Below, in pieces: positions 44,961 through 53,857 of a DNA stretch of 64,000 nucleotides. Location: positions 124,001 to 188,000 of the forward strand of contig DFEK01000008.1 of the NCBI GenBank assembly GCA_002368665.1. The letters run 5' to 3'. The DNA comes from Lachnospiraceae bacterium UBA3804. Its GTDB lineage: Bacteria; Bacillota; Clostridia; Lachnospirales; Lachnospiraceae. Position numbers and translations under genes: made by a program. The notes below the pieces were generated by a model. It was not told the origin of the DNA. It did no database searches and saw only the letters and a list, made by a program, of their open reading frames with translations. Numbering within the stretch: the first letter of the stretch is position 1; every line of letters starts with the position of its first letter.

Positions 44961-45230
44961 ATGTTACAGATTAGGCCGGTTTCAGATTTGAGAAATAAAT
45001 TTACCGAGATTGAGAAGTGTGTTCAGAAAGGTGATCCTGTTTATCTGACGAAAAACGGATATGGGACCATGGTAGTTCTTAGTATTGAGTCATATTCGCG
45101 CCTTACGGAACCCGAGGAATATGTCATGGATGTTGCTGATATGGCGGCGGAATCCACGGCTGAAAGACTTTCTCATTATCAGGTGTTTAATGGACTGAGG
45201 AGGAAAATAAATGATAAAAACGACTTATGA
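44961..45230 (+). CDS. Phd/YefM-family antitoxin
   Basis: This 89-residue protein starts at ATG 44961 after AAGGAGGGG. Its N-terminal half is PVSDLRNKFTEIEKCVQKG, then PVYLTKNGYGTMVVLSIESY, typical of Phd/YefM proteins, which bind DNA as dimers and wrap the toxin with their C-terminus. The promoter carries a 14-bp palindrome. It overlaps the toxin ORF by 20 bp. With the toxin apparently cut short, the antitoxin may be an orphan. Confidence 0.88.
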   Translation: MLQIRPVSDLRNKFTEIEKCVQKGDPVYLTKNGYGTMVVLSIESYSRLTEPEEYVMDVADMAAESTAERLSHYQVFNGLRRKINDKNDL

Positions 45231-45465
45231 GATTCGATATCTTCCTTTGTTTTACCGGGAGTTGGAACGAGATATCTCTCATATAGCTTTTAAACTGTTA
45301 AATCCTGATGCGGCGAATAAACTTTTGGATGATGTGGAATCGGCTATTATAAAACGATTGGAAGATGGACCCGAGGCATTTGAAAAGATTCCGACTAAGA
45401 AGAAACGAAGGATTCCATATTATCGAATTTATGTTAATAGATTTCTCCGCACGATTCCCGCTTGA
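45211..45465 (+). CDS. RelE/ParE-like toxin, apparently C-terminally truncated
   Basis: This 84-residue ORF shows the toxin fold start (YLPLFYRELERDISHIAFKLL), and the later KKKRRIPYYRIYVNRF resembles the strand near the active site of RelE/ParE toxins. Family members usually continue for another 15-20 residues with further strand and catalytic Arg/Tyr residues. Here the frame ends in LRTIPA within the opposite-strand LacI coding end, at 45434-45465. A deletion that joined the toxin to the lacI end is the simplest reading, so activity is doubtful. Confidence 0.7.
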   Translation: MIKTTYEIRYLPLFYRELERDISHIAFKLLNPDAANKLLDDVESAIIKRLEDGPEAFEKIPTKKKRRIPYYRIYVNRFLRTIPA

Positions 45466-46438
45466 TCAGTTTGCAGGGGATTTTGACCTTCAGTGGTGTG
45501 TGAATCTGAAGGTTTGAGGAGACGTAGACCAAGTTGGCGCCGTGCGCGCCCATGTCGTAGGCAGGGGCGTGGATGGTGGTCAGTGCCGGCGTTGTATATT
45601 TGCAGGCTTCCACATCGTTAAAACCGATTAAGGAGAAGTCCTTTGGAATGGACAGTCCTGCTTCGGAGATCGCGCGCATCGCTCCGATGGCAATGGCATC
45701 GGATGCCGCAAAAACTGCCGTCGGACGGTTTGCCATCTGAAGGATTTCTTTCATCATTTCATAGCCGGAGGCGGAGGTAAAGGAACCTTCCATAAGCCAG
45801 GTTTCGCCGTCTAAGTTATGGCGTTTCGTATAATGCTGATACTGTCTTTTGCGGTAATCCGGAATGGGCTCGTGATTGCCGACATATTCCAAGCCGCCCA
45901 AATAGGCGATTTTGGAATGCCCGAGCGTTTCCAGATAATGCAGCGCATCCCTGACGGACTGGTCGAAGTCCATGGTGATCGATGTGATCGGATATTTATC
46001 AACAGGCATGTCGAGGAAAACGATATTGGGGCAGATTCCGATGAAAGTCTTGATCTCGCGATTGGAGAATTTACCGATGCAGACAAGCCCGTCCACATCT
46101 TTTAAAACTTCCGCAGCATCGTCATCCGAGGGAAAGAGCCTCGTGATGGCGATGTTATTTTTACCGCAGAAATCTTCCACACCCTGTCTGGCAGTAAGAT
46201 AGTAGGTGTCGGAGAGTTCCTCTTCCGCTGAGAACCACTGTACGATTCCGATCGTAAAATTGTGTTTCTTCGCCTGTGCGGAACGAAGCGGTTTCGTGTA
46301 ACCGACGCGGGTGGCGATTTTTAAAACACGTTCCCTTGTGGCATCGGATACACTTAAACTCTCATCCTGGTTTAATATTCTTGAAACGGCGCCGGCAGAA
46401 ATGCCGGCTTCTTTAGCAATATCCCTGATTGTAGCCAT
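45434..46438 (-). CDS. LacI/GalR-family transcriptional repressor
   Basis: This 334-residue protein has an HTH at residues about 2-25 (ATIRDIAKEAGISAGAVSR) and hinge, then a sugar-binding-type domain with AASDAIAIGAMRA and FSLIGFNDVEA. It is divergent from galK and separated from it by 159 bp that contain several GTAAAC/GTTTAC half sites, so it probably controls the galactose genes and itself. The inducer is most likely galactose or a galactoside, by context only. Its 3' end overlaps the toxin ORF on the plus strand. Confidence 0.93.
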   Translation of the reverse strand: MATIRDIAKEAGISAGAVSRILNQDESLSVSDATRERVLKIATRVGYTKPLRSAQAKKHNFTIGIVQWFSAEEELSDTYYLTARQGVEDFCGKNNIAITRLFPSDDDAAEVLKDVDGLVCIGKFSNREIKTFIGICPNIVFLDMPVDKYPITSITMDFDQSVRDALHYLETLGHSKIAYLGGLEYVGNHEPIPDYRKRQYQHYTKRHNLDGETWLMEGSFTSASGYEMMKEILQMANRPTAVFAASDAIAIGAMRAISEAGLSIPKDFSLIGFNDVEACKYTTPALTTIHAPAYDMGAHGANLVYVSSNLQIHTPLKVKIPCKLIKRESCGEIY

Positions 46439-46457
46439 AAAATAACCTCAAATCATT

Positions 46458-46558
46458 GTTTACTTTTGTTTACCAATGAAAATTATATATAATTTCAGAA
46501 AATAAAACAAGTAAACATTTGGTAAACAAATTGACGGTTTAGTAAACGGTTGGTACAC
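46458..46558. promoter_or_regulatory. LacI operator cluster between lacI and galK
   Basis: Half sites are GTTTAC at 46458-46463 and 46468-46473, and GTAAAC at 46511-46516, 46522-46527 and 46542-46547. The odd palindrome GTTTAGTAAAC lies at 46537-46547. The spacing of 10-11 bp suggests one face of the helix. Confidence 0.55.
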
Positions 46559-46559
46559 T
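46531..46559 (+). promoter_or_regulatory. galK promoter, TTGACG-N17-TACACT
   Basis: TTGACG (46531-46536) lies 17 bp from TACACT (46554-46559). The palindrome GTTTAGTAAAC is inside the spacer, so bound repressor would block RNA polymerase. Confidence 0.6.
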
Positions 46560-46597
46560 TAAAATACAGACAGGAAAAGTGCCGGGAGGGTAAACAA

Positions 46598-47890
46598 ATG
46601 ATGGGAACAAGCATTAAATCAATCATAACGAAAATCAACTCCGGAAAGGAAGATGCACACTTCCTCGATATTTATGCAGACGAAACCGTACTTGCATACC
46701 AGAAAGAGAGGTATGTAAAGGCGCTTGAGAAATTTAAATCCATCTACGGCGATGAGAAAGTCTTTGTATTCTCCGCACCCGGAAGAAGCGAAGTCATGGG
46801 AAACCATACGGATCATCAGCAGGGTAAAATCTTAGCCGCAAGCGTTAACCTGGATGCCATCGCTATCGTGCATCCATTAAGAGAGCGCGTGGTTAAGATC
46901 ACTTCCGACGGCTTCAAGGAAATCAGCATTAAGCTGGATGATAATTTAAAGTGCGTGAACGCAGAGAAGGGCACGACGAAATCGCTGATCAAAGGTGTCC
47001 TGAAAGGTTTTGATTACAAGAATTATAAAATCGGCGGGTTCGAGGCATACATTACCTCCGATGTACTGATCGGAGCCGGGCTCTCCTCCTCGGCTGCTTT
47101 CGAAACACTGATTGGAACCATACTTTCATCCCTTTACAACAAATCCTCGGTTTCCGCAAAGGAAATCGCCATCATCGGTCAGTTCGCGGAGAATGTTTTC
47201 TTCGGAAAGCCCTGCGGACTGATGGATCAGATGGCCTGCTCCGTCGGCAATCTCGTATACGTGGACTTTGCTGATCCGGACGATGCGAAAGTGGAGAAAA
47301 TGGAATTTGATTTATCCGCACACGGATACAGCTTATGTATCACGGATACGAAAGGCTCCCATGCGGATCTGACCGATGAGTACGCAGCCATCCCCAGAGA
47401 GATGAAGGCGGTTGCGGGATTTTTCGGAAAGAAAGTTTTGCTTGGTGTAACGGCGGACGATATTCTGGAGAACATCGTACAGCTGCGTGCCAAATTCGGT
47501 GACAGGGCAGTGCTTCGTTCCCTTCACCTGGTAAATGAAAATGCCCGCGTCGAGAAAGGTGTGAAGGCACTTACGGAAGGAAAGATCAACAAGTTTCTGG
47601 AAGATGTGAATGCCTCCGGTAATTCCTCTTTTAAGTACCTGCAGAATGTATACACCTCATCCGATGTAAAGCACCAGAACGTTTCCCTTGCGCTGGAGGT
47701 CAGCGAAATGGTTTTGGACCCCGCGAAGGAAGCGTGCAGAGTGCACGGCGGCGGTTTTGCCGGAACGATTCAGGCATTCGTTAAAGACGGAAATGTAGAG
47801 AAGTACCGTAAGGCAATGGACGGCCTCTTCGGAAAAGGAAGCTGTCATGTACTTAAGATCCGCAAGTACGGCGGAATGCAGGTATTTTAA
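46598..47890 (+). CDS. galK: Galactokinase
   Basis: This 430-residue GHMP kinase phosphorylates galactose to galactose-1-phosphate (Leloir pathway). Start ATG 46598 follows GGGAGGG. The galactokinase signature is GRSEVMGNHTDHQQG, the ATP loop is GAGLSSSAAFE, and the catalytic Asp region is GLMDQMACSVG. The more usual GEHTDY form is replaced by GNHTDH. Length and context fit with galT 10 bp downstream. Confidence 0.94.
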   Translation: MMGTSIKSIITKINSGKEDAHFLDIYADETVLAYQKERYVKALEKFKSIYGDEKVFVFSAPGRSEVMGNHTDHQQGKILAASVNLDAIAIVHPLRERVVKITSDGFKEISIKLDDNLKCVNAEKGTTKSLIKGVLKGFDYKNYKIGGFEAYITSDVLIGAGLSSSAAFETLIGTILSSLYNKSSVSAKEIAIIGQFAENVFFGKPCGLMDQMACSVGNLVYVDFADPDDAKVEKMEFDLSAHGYSLCITDTKGSHADLTDEYAAIPREMKAVAGFFGKKVLLGVTADDILENIVQLRAKFGDRAVLRSLHLVNENARVEKGVKALTEGKINKFLEDVNASGNSSFKYLQNVYTSSDVKHQNVSLALEVSEMVLDPAKEACRVHGGGFAGTIQAFVKDGNVEKYRKAMDGLFGKGSCHVLKIRKYGGMQVF

Positions 47891-47900
47891 GGAGAAAATA

Positions 47901-49418
47901 ATGGAAACATTAATCTATGAACTAATTTCATACGGAGAAAGAAACGGACTGATTCCCGCGGATGATATTAACTACCGCATCAATGTTCTTGCAGAAATGC
48001 TTGGTGTCAGCGATTTTACGATTTCCTACAGCGAATATTTAAACGGCAGAAGAGGGGACCGAAAGGTATCCGAAATCCTTTCCGATATTTGCGATTTGGC
48101 CGTAAAACATGGTATGATAAAAGAAGATAGTATCACCTACAGAGATCTCTTTGACACGAAAATCATGGGAGCGATCACACCGCCCCCGAGTGAAGTAAGG
48201 CAGCTATTCCGGGAAGCATATTCCCGTTCTCCGAAACAGGCAACGGACTGGTATTACGACTTTAGCATAAAGACCAATTATATCCGTTCGGACCGTATTG
48301 CAAAAGACGAAAAATGGAACACCGACACCGAGTACGGTCCCATTGAAATCAGCATCAATTTATCCAAACCCGAGAAAGACCCAAAAGCCATCGCGGCTGC
48401 GGGACAAATGAAAAAAAGCGGATACCCTGCATGTTTACTTTGCGCAGAGAATGAGGGATATGCCGGACATTTAAACCATCCGGCCAGACAGAATCACCGT
48501 CTGATCCCGATCGAACTTAACGGGCTCGATTATTTCCTTCAGTATTCGCCATATGTATACTACAACGAACATTGCATCGTACTGAATAAAGAGCATGTAC
48601 CGATGAAGATCGACAGAGAGGTATTTACGAAACTCTTCGATTTCGTGGATCTTTTCCCGCACTATATTGTGGGATCCAATGCGGATCTGCCGATCGTGGG
48701 AGGCTCGATTCTAAGCCACGATCACTTCCAGGGAGGAAACCATATCTTCCCCATGGCAAGAGCGGAATATGAGTACAATTTCGAACTGAAGGATTATCCG
48801 AAGGTAAAGGCCGGAATAATAAAATGGCCGATGTCCGTTATCCGCTTAAGAGGCGGGGACAGAAAGCAGATTGAGGATGCGTCCTTTGAAATTCTCACCA
48901 AGTGGAGAGCCTATTCCGATGAAAGCGTCGGAATTTACGCATACAGCGAAACCGGCGAGGGCAGGACTCCTCACAATACGATTACTCCGATCGCAAGAAT
49001 GCATGACGGAGAATACGAGATCGATCTGGTGCTTCGAAACAACCGCACGGACGAGGAACACCCCTGGGGAATCTTCCATCCCGGCGTCAATCTGCACCAC
49101 ATCAAGAAAGAAAACATCGGCTTAATCGAGGTAATGGGGCTGGCAATTTTACCGGCCAGACTGAAAGCCGAAATGGCAGAACTTAAGCGAAGAATTCTTG
49201 CAAAAGAAAATTTACGGGAAAACGAACTGACCGCAAAGCATGCCGAGTGGGCAGAAGAGTGGATGGCTGAATATAAGGACTTGGATGAAGGCAACATTCA
49301 CGAAGCGGTACAGAACGAAATCGGAAAAGTTTTTACAAAGGTACTGGAATGTGCCGGAGTATATAAAAGAGATCAGGAAGGAATCGAAGCTTTTAAGAAG
49401 TTTACAGAAACACTGTAA
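47901..49418 (+). CDS. galT: UDP-glucose--hexose-1-phosphate uridylyltransferase (class II GalT)
   Basis: This 505-residue enzyme exchanges UDP between glucose and galactose. It is the longer Firmicutes type. Key regions are LCAENEGYAGHLNHPARQNHR, then FDLFPHYIVGSNADLPIVGGSILSHDHFQGG, with the HxH site (SHDHFQGG) carrying the nucleophile His. Start ATG 47901 follows AAGGAGAAAATA. It is 10 bp after galK. No galE is seen in the window. Confidence 0.95.
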   Translation: METLIYELISYGERNGLIPADDINYRINVLAEMLGVSDFTISYSEYLNGRRGDRKVSEILSDICDLAVKHGMIKEDSITYRDLFDTKIMGAITPPPSEVRQLFREAYSRSPKQATDWYYDFSIKTNYIRSDRIAKDEKWNTDTEYGPIEISINLSKPEKDPKAIAAAGQMKKSGYPACLLCAENEGYAGHLNHPARQNHRLIPIELNGLDYFLQYSPYVYYNEHCIVLNKEHVPMKIDREVFTKLFDFVDLFPHYIVGSNADLPIVGGSILSHDHFQGGNHIFPMARAEYEYNFELKDYPKVKAGIIKWPMSVIRLRGGDRKQIEDASFEILTKWRAYSDESVGIYAYSETGEGRTPHNTITPIARMHDGEYEIDLVLRNNRTDEEHPWGIFHPGVNLHHIKKENIGLIEVMGLAILPARLKAEMAELKRRILAKENLRENELTAKHAEWAEEWMAEYKDLDEGNIHEAVQNEIGKVFTKVLECAGVYKRDQEGIEAFKKFTETL

Positions 49419-49439
49419 TGGCACCAAGGGGGGATGACC

Positions 49440-51812
49440 ATGGACAAACGTATTTACTTAAACAACGGCTGGTATTTCAACGACACCTACACCGAAGGCA
49501 TGGAGAAGGTGGGCTACAATTACGGAGACGACGAGCAGATCCGTATTCCGCACACCATCAAGGAAGTGCCGCTTCACTATTTTGACGAGCATGAGTACCA
49601 GAAGATCGCGGCTTATTTCAAGCCTTTCAATGTACCTGCCGCATGGATGGATAAGGACGTATTTCTTACGCTTGACGGCGTCGGTCATTCCTGCGTGGTT
49701 TATATCAACGGAAAAGCAGCAGGCGAGCATTTCTGCGGCTATACGGCGCTGACACTGAATATCAAGGATCTTCTCGACTACGGTCACGATAATCTGATCA
49801 TGGTAAAAGTCAACAGCCGCGAAGACCAGAATATTCCGCCCTTTGGTTTTGTAATCGATTACATGACTTTCGGCGGAATCTACAGAGACGTGTATATCGA
49901 GGTAAAAGAGCCGGCGCACATTGAAGATGCTTATGTTGCAGCGGATAAGGACGGCGGAATCCGCCTGGAACTGACGGCAACGAAGGAAGCACTCGGAAAG
50001 AAAATGACCGTCAGTGTCGGCGGCGTTAACATCGGCAAGGAGACCGTCGAAGAAGAGCATAAGATCTATCAGTACATCGTAAAGAATCCCCTTCAGTGGT
50101 CACCGGAGGTACCGAATCTGTATACGATGAAGATTACACTCGAAGATGAATTCGGTGTTGTATCGGATGAGAAGGAAATCCGTTTCGGTTTCCGGAATGC
50201 GGAATTCAGGGCAGACGGTTTCTATTTAAACGGAGAGAAGTACAAGATCCGCGGACTGAACCGCCATCAGAGTTTCCCGTATGTCGGATATGCGATGCCG
50301 AAAAATCCGCAGAGAAACGATGCATATATTCTGAAAAACGAACTCGGACTGAACGCGGTAAGAACCTCCCACTATCCGCAGTCGCATCACTTCCTTCAGG
50401 CATGCGACGAGATGGGCCTTTTGGTTTTCACCGAAATGCCCGGATGGCAGCATATCGGCGATGAAAGCTGGAAGTTAAAGGCGATCAAGAATACCGAGGA
50501 CATGGTAAAGCAGTACAGAAACCATCCTTCCATCATCCTCTGGGGCGTTCGAATCAACGAGTCCGTTGACGATGACGAATTCTACAAACAGACCAACGAA
50601 GTCGCAAGAAAACTGGATCCGATGCGCCAAACCGGCGGTGTAAGATGCTATAAGAAGATGAGCTTCTTAGAGGATGTGTACACATATAACGACTTTGTTC
50701 ATACCGGTGACAACCAGGGTGTGGATAAGAAGAGCGATGTCACTCCGGATACTTCCCGCGGCTATCTGGTAAGCGAGTACATGGGTCATATGTTCCCGAC
50801 CAAGCCTTTCGACTGGGAGGAGAAACGACTGGAAGATGCAATGCGTCATGCCAAAGTTTTAAATGATGTTGCGAAGAATACCGATATTGCGGGATCGTTT
50901 GGCTGGTGCATGTTTGACTACAATACACATAAGGATTTCGGAAGCGGCGACAGAGTATGCTACCACGGTGTGACGGATATGTTCCGTAATCCGAAAATGG
51001 CAGCTTATGTATATGCCGAGATGCAGGACGATACACCGTTTCTGCAGATCTCTTCCTCGATGGATATCGGAGAGCATCCGGGCTGCAACCGCAACGAGAC
51101 ATATATCTTTACGAATGCGGACTCGGTAAAAATGTATAAGAACGACCGCTTCATCAAGGAATACAAGCATGAGAACAAGGATCTTCCGTTCCTGAAAAAC
51201 GCACCGATCAAGATCGACGATTATATCGGAGATGCCTTAAAAGACGAGAAGATGACACCTTCGCAGGAGAAGGACGTAAAGATCATTCTAAACGAAGTAG
51301 CCAAGTTCGGACTCTATCAGATGACTACGGGTTCAAAATTAAAAGCGGCCAAACTGATGGCATTCCATCATATGAAGATGACCGATGCCGTGGAACTGTA
51401 TAACAAATACATCGGTGACTGGGGCGGAGAGAGTGTTACCTACCGCTTCGAAGCCATCAAGGGCGGCAAGGTGGTAAAAGAACTCAAGATTGCACCGATG
51501 ACGCAGGTTCGTTTCGAAGCGGAATGCGACAGAAGCGTATTGAAAGAAATCGAATCCTACGATGTGGCCTGCGTAAGGATCCGCGCCGTGGATGAGAACG
51601 GAAACATCCTGTATTACTACAATGATCCGATCCTCTTAAAACTGGAGGGCGACGCCGAACTCATCGGACCGAAGGTGATCGGTTTATCCGGCGGAATGGG
51701 CGGAACCTATGTAAAGAGTATCGGCAAGGCAGGCAAAGCGACACTTACGGTTTGCGATGCAAACGGAACAGAACTTTGCGAGTTGGATTTTAAGATTCAG
51801 TTAGAACCGTAA
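49440..51812 (+). CDS. Glycoside hydrolase family 2 enzyme (beta-galactosidase type)
   Basis: This 790-residue enzyme starts at ATG 49440, six bases after AAGGGGGG; ATG 49434 is too close to that site. Domain order is GH2 sugar-binding (NNGWYFND), immunoglobulin-like (about 175-265), catalytic TIM barrel, and C-terminal domains. The acid/base is likely Glu374 in RINES and the nucleophile Glu446 in SEYMG. No signal peptide is present, so hydrolysis occurs in the cytoplasm after import by the next-door symporter. The linkage to galK-galT supports a galactoside substrate. The exact glycoside is uncertain. Confidence 0.9.
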   Translation: MDKRIYLNNGWYFNDTYTEGMEKVGYNYGDDEQIRIPHTIKEVPLHYFDEHEYQKIAAYFKPFNVPAAWMDKDVFLTLDGVGHSCVVYINGKAAGEHFCGYTALTLNIKDLLDYGHDNLIMVKVNSREDQNIPPFGFVIDYMTFGGIYRDVYIEVKEPAHIEDAYVAADKDGGIRLELTATKEALGKKMTVSVGGVNIGKETVEEEHKIYQYIVKNPLQWSPEVPNLYTMKITLEDEFGVVSDEKEIRFGFRNAEFRADGFYLNGEKYKIRGLNRHQSFPYVGYAMPKNPQRNDAYILKNELGLNAVRTSHYPQSHHFLQACDEMGLLVFTEMPGWQHIGDESWKLKAIKNTEDMVKQYRNHPSIILWGVRINESVDDDEFYKQTNEVARKLDPMRQTGGVRCYKKMSFLEDVYTYNDFVHTGDNQGVDKKSDVTPDTSRGYLVSEYMGHMFPTKPFDWEEKRLEDAMRHAKVLNDVAKNTDIAGSFGWCMFDYNTHKDFGSGDRVCYHGVTDMFRNPKMAAYVYAEMQDDTPFLQISSSMDIGEHPGCNRNETYIFTNADSVKMYKNDRFIKEYKHENKDLPFLKNAPIKIDDYIGDALKDEKMTPSQEKDVKIILNEVAKFGLYQMTTGSKLKAAKLMAFHHMKMTDAVELYNKYIGDWGGESVTYRFEAIKGGKVVKELKIAPMTQVRFEAECDRSVLKEIESYDVACVRIRAVDENGNILYYYNDPILLKLEGDAELIGPKVIGLSGGMGGTYVKSIGKAGKATLTVCDANGTELCELDFKIQLEP

Positions 51813-51825
51813 GGGTACAGACTAT

Positions 51826-51847
51826 AACGTGTGGGGACACGTTTTCG
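51826..51847 (+). other. Short hairpin between the GH2 and symporter genes
   Basis: AACGTGT and ACACGTT pair over 7 bp around GGGG, followed by TTTCGG. It is a weak terminator or mRNA-processing structure that could lower symporter expression relative to the enzymes. Confidence 0.4.
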
Positions 51848-51880
51848 GAGAAAAGAAAAAGTGAAAACGGAGGGTTACTT

Positions 51881-53713
51881 ATGAAACTGGGATTTAAAGA
51901 AAAAGCGGCATACGGTATCGGCGCCGTCGGAAAAGACATGGTCTACATGCTTTCCGCAAGTTATATCCTGTATTACTATCAGGATATTATGGGTGTATCC
52001 GCATGGGTAATGGGTATCATCCTGATGATCGCCCGTGTGTTTGATGCATTTAACGACCCGTTAATGGGCGTGATCGTTGCCAAGACCAAAACAAAATGGG
52101 GCAAATTCCGCCCCTGGCTGTTCATCGGAACCTTAACCAATGCTCTGGTTCTGGGTGCAATGTTTGCGGCTCCTCCCGCACTGAGCGGAAAAGGACTTGC
52201 GGCTTATGCGGCAGCGACTTACATTCTCTGGGGCGTAACCTACACCATGATGGACATTCCCTATTGGTCAATGGTTCCCGCATTTACCGAAGGCGGTAAG
52301 GACAGAGAAGCCATGAGTGCACTCGGCCGTACCTGCGCAGGTGTCGGTTCCGCACTGGTTACCGTATTTACCATGATGGTAGTTGTGGCACTCGGTACTT
52401 TCATTCTCGGCAAGAGTCCCAATATGGTTACCAACAATTTGGCAGCAGTGGAAGCATGGGTTCTGGAACTGAATGAAACCGGTGAAGCAACGGGAAACAT
52501 GATTACGCTCAATGCTCCCGCAACGCTTGACATATCGGCGGATAAGAGCGAGTGGGAAAAGGAGATGTCCTTCGTAAGCAACCGCGATAAGGCAAACTGC
52601 AAATATGAATTATCACTGGGCGATATGAAGTTGGGTGAAAATTCCGAAATTTCTTCCTCGCTGGATTTTGCATCCGATGATCCGCAAAGCGGAGAAGCGC
52701 TTTTGGTGGTTTATTTAAATGCCGAAGACTATGCAAAGGTCAGTGCGGACAGCATGCTTTCCGGAAGCATTTCTTCCAACAAGAATGTGGAACGTCTCGG
52801 ATTTAAGTATTATGCATTCATTATCGCATTCTTATTCTTCGCATTTATCTTAATTACCTGCATTTTCATCAAGGAGAAATCCACGGTGGATGTAAAGAGC
52901 GCAAAGCTTTCCGATATGCTTAAGGCTTTATTGCAGAACGATCAGGCCATGACCATGGTTATTACGATTGTTTTGATCAACTGCGCAATCTACATCACGA
53001 GCAACCTGGTCATTTACTTCTTTAAATATGACCTGGGTGGCCCGACCTGGCAGGTGGACTACACCTACTTTAACATGTTCGGCGGAGCAATGCAGATCTT
53101 TGCAATGTGTATTTTCTTCCCGATTTTGCGTAAGTTCTTCAATACCAGAAAAATGTTCTACATTGCGGTGAATGCAGCGGTTCTCGGATACTTTATCCTC
53201 CTTGCGTTCTCCATTTTCGGAATCAACAATGTATTTGCATTCTTTGTACCGGCATTCTTCATCTTCGGTGCAACGGGTATTCTGAACGTACTGGTTACCG
53301 TTTTCCTTGCCAATACCGTAGACTACGGCGAGATCAAGAATAACCGCCGTGACGAGTCGGTCATCTTCTCGATGCAGACTTTCGTTGTAAAACTGGCATC
53401 CGGTATTGCAGCACTGATCGCAGCTATTTCTCTTTCCGTATTCCATATCAGCAGCTCCGATTCCACATATGAGGCGGTAAACGGAAGCATTACGGAAGGT
53501 TTGAGAGAATATATTCAGGGTCTTACAAAGGCTGGAACCACGGTACTTTCGAATTATTCCGTCATCGGACTGAGACTTGTTATGGCAGCCCTGCCGGTAG
53601 CATTGCTCTTCTTCGGAACCCTCCGTTTCCGCAGAAAATACATCTTAACCGATGAAAAGCTTGCTGAGATCTCCGCAGAACTTAAGGAGCGCAGAGCCAC
53701 GGCCGAAAGATGA
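51881..53713 (+). CDS. GPH-family sugar:cation symporter with extracellular insertion
   Basis: This 610-residue carrier begins KEKAAYGIGAVGKDMVY and has FNDPLMGVIVAKTKTKWGKFRPW, as in the melibiose/lactose GPH family (usually about 450-480 residues). About 130 extra residues (roughly 175-305) sit between helices 5 and 6, a loop expected to face outside. They contain no transmembrane helix and look like a small soluble domain (LDISADKSEWEKEMSF). The gene lies 68 bp after the GH2 gene and probably imports its substrate. The insertion may bind sugar, but that is inference. Confidence 0.88.
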   Translation: MKLGFKEKAAYGIGAVGKDMVYMLSASYILYYYQDIMGVSAWVMGIILMIARVFDAFNDPLMGVIVAKTKTKWGKFRPWLFIGTLTNALVLGAMFAAPPALSGKGLAAYAAATYILWGVTYTMMDIPYWSMVPAFTEGGKDREAMSALGRTCAGVGSALVTVFTMMVVVALGTFILGKSPNMVTNNLAAVEAWVLELNETGEATGNMITLNAPATLDISADKSEWEKEMSFVSNRDKANCKYELSLGDMKLGENSEISSSLDFASDDPQSGEALLVVYLNAEDYAKVSADSMLSGSISSNKNVERLGFKYYAFIIAFLFFAFILITCIFIKEKSTVDVKSAKLSDMLKALLQNDQAMTMVITIVLINCAIYITSNLVIYFFKYDLGGPTWQVDYTYFNMFGGAMQIFAMCIFFPILRKFFNTRKMFYIAVNAAVLGYFILLAFSIFGINNVFAFFVPAFFIFGATGILNVLVTVFLANTVDYGEIKNNRRDESVIFSMQTFVVKLASGIAALIAAISLSVFHISSSDSTYEAVNGSITEGLREYIQGLTKAGTTVLSNYSVIGLRLVMAALPVALLFFGTLRFRRKYILTDEKLAEISAELKERRATAER

Positions 53714-53818
53714 TCCATAGGGCAAACTCTAAAGAACAGGGTTTTCGGGGTAGTGGTTCAAAACTGGTTATATAAAAATATTCGAAATTGGTAGTTTTTA
53801 TAAGTTCAAATTTGTGAT

Positions 53819-53854
53819 ATAGTCCTTCCATACGAAACATTATGGAAGGACTAT
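53819..53854. promoter_or_regulatory. Perfect 14-bp palindrome upstream of the ECF S component start
   Basis: ATAGTCCTTCCATA (53819-53832) and its exact complement TATGGAAGGACTAT (53841-53854) surround an 8-base centre. The right arm contains the likely ribosome site GGAAGGA four bases short of the start codon region. If transcribed it is a hairpin that hides the ribosome site; as DNA it could be an operator. Confidence 0.65.
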
Positions 53855-53857
53855 TTT

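Noticed and set aside
53714..53818. Possible small gene between the symporter and ECF genes
   Set aside because: The stretch is AT-rich and short, with no start plus ribosome site giving a plausible peptide.
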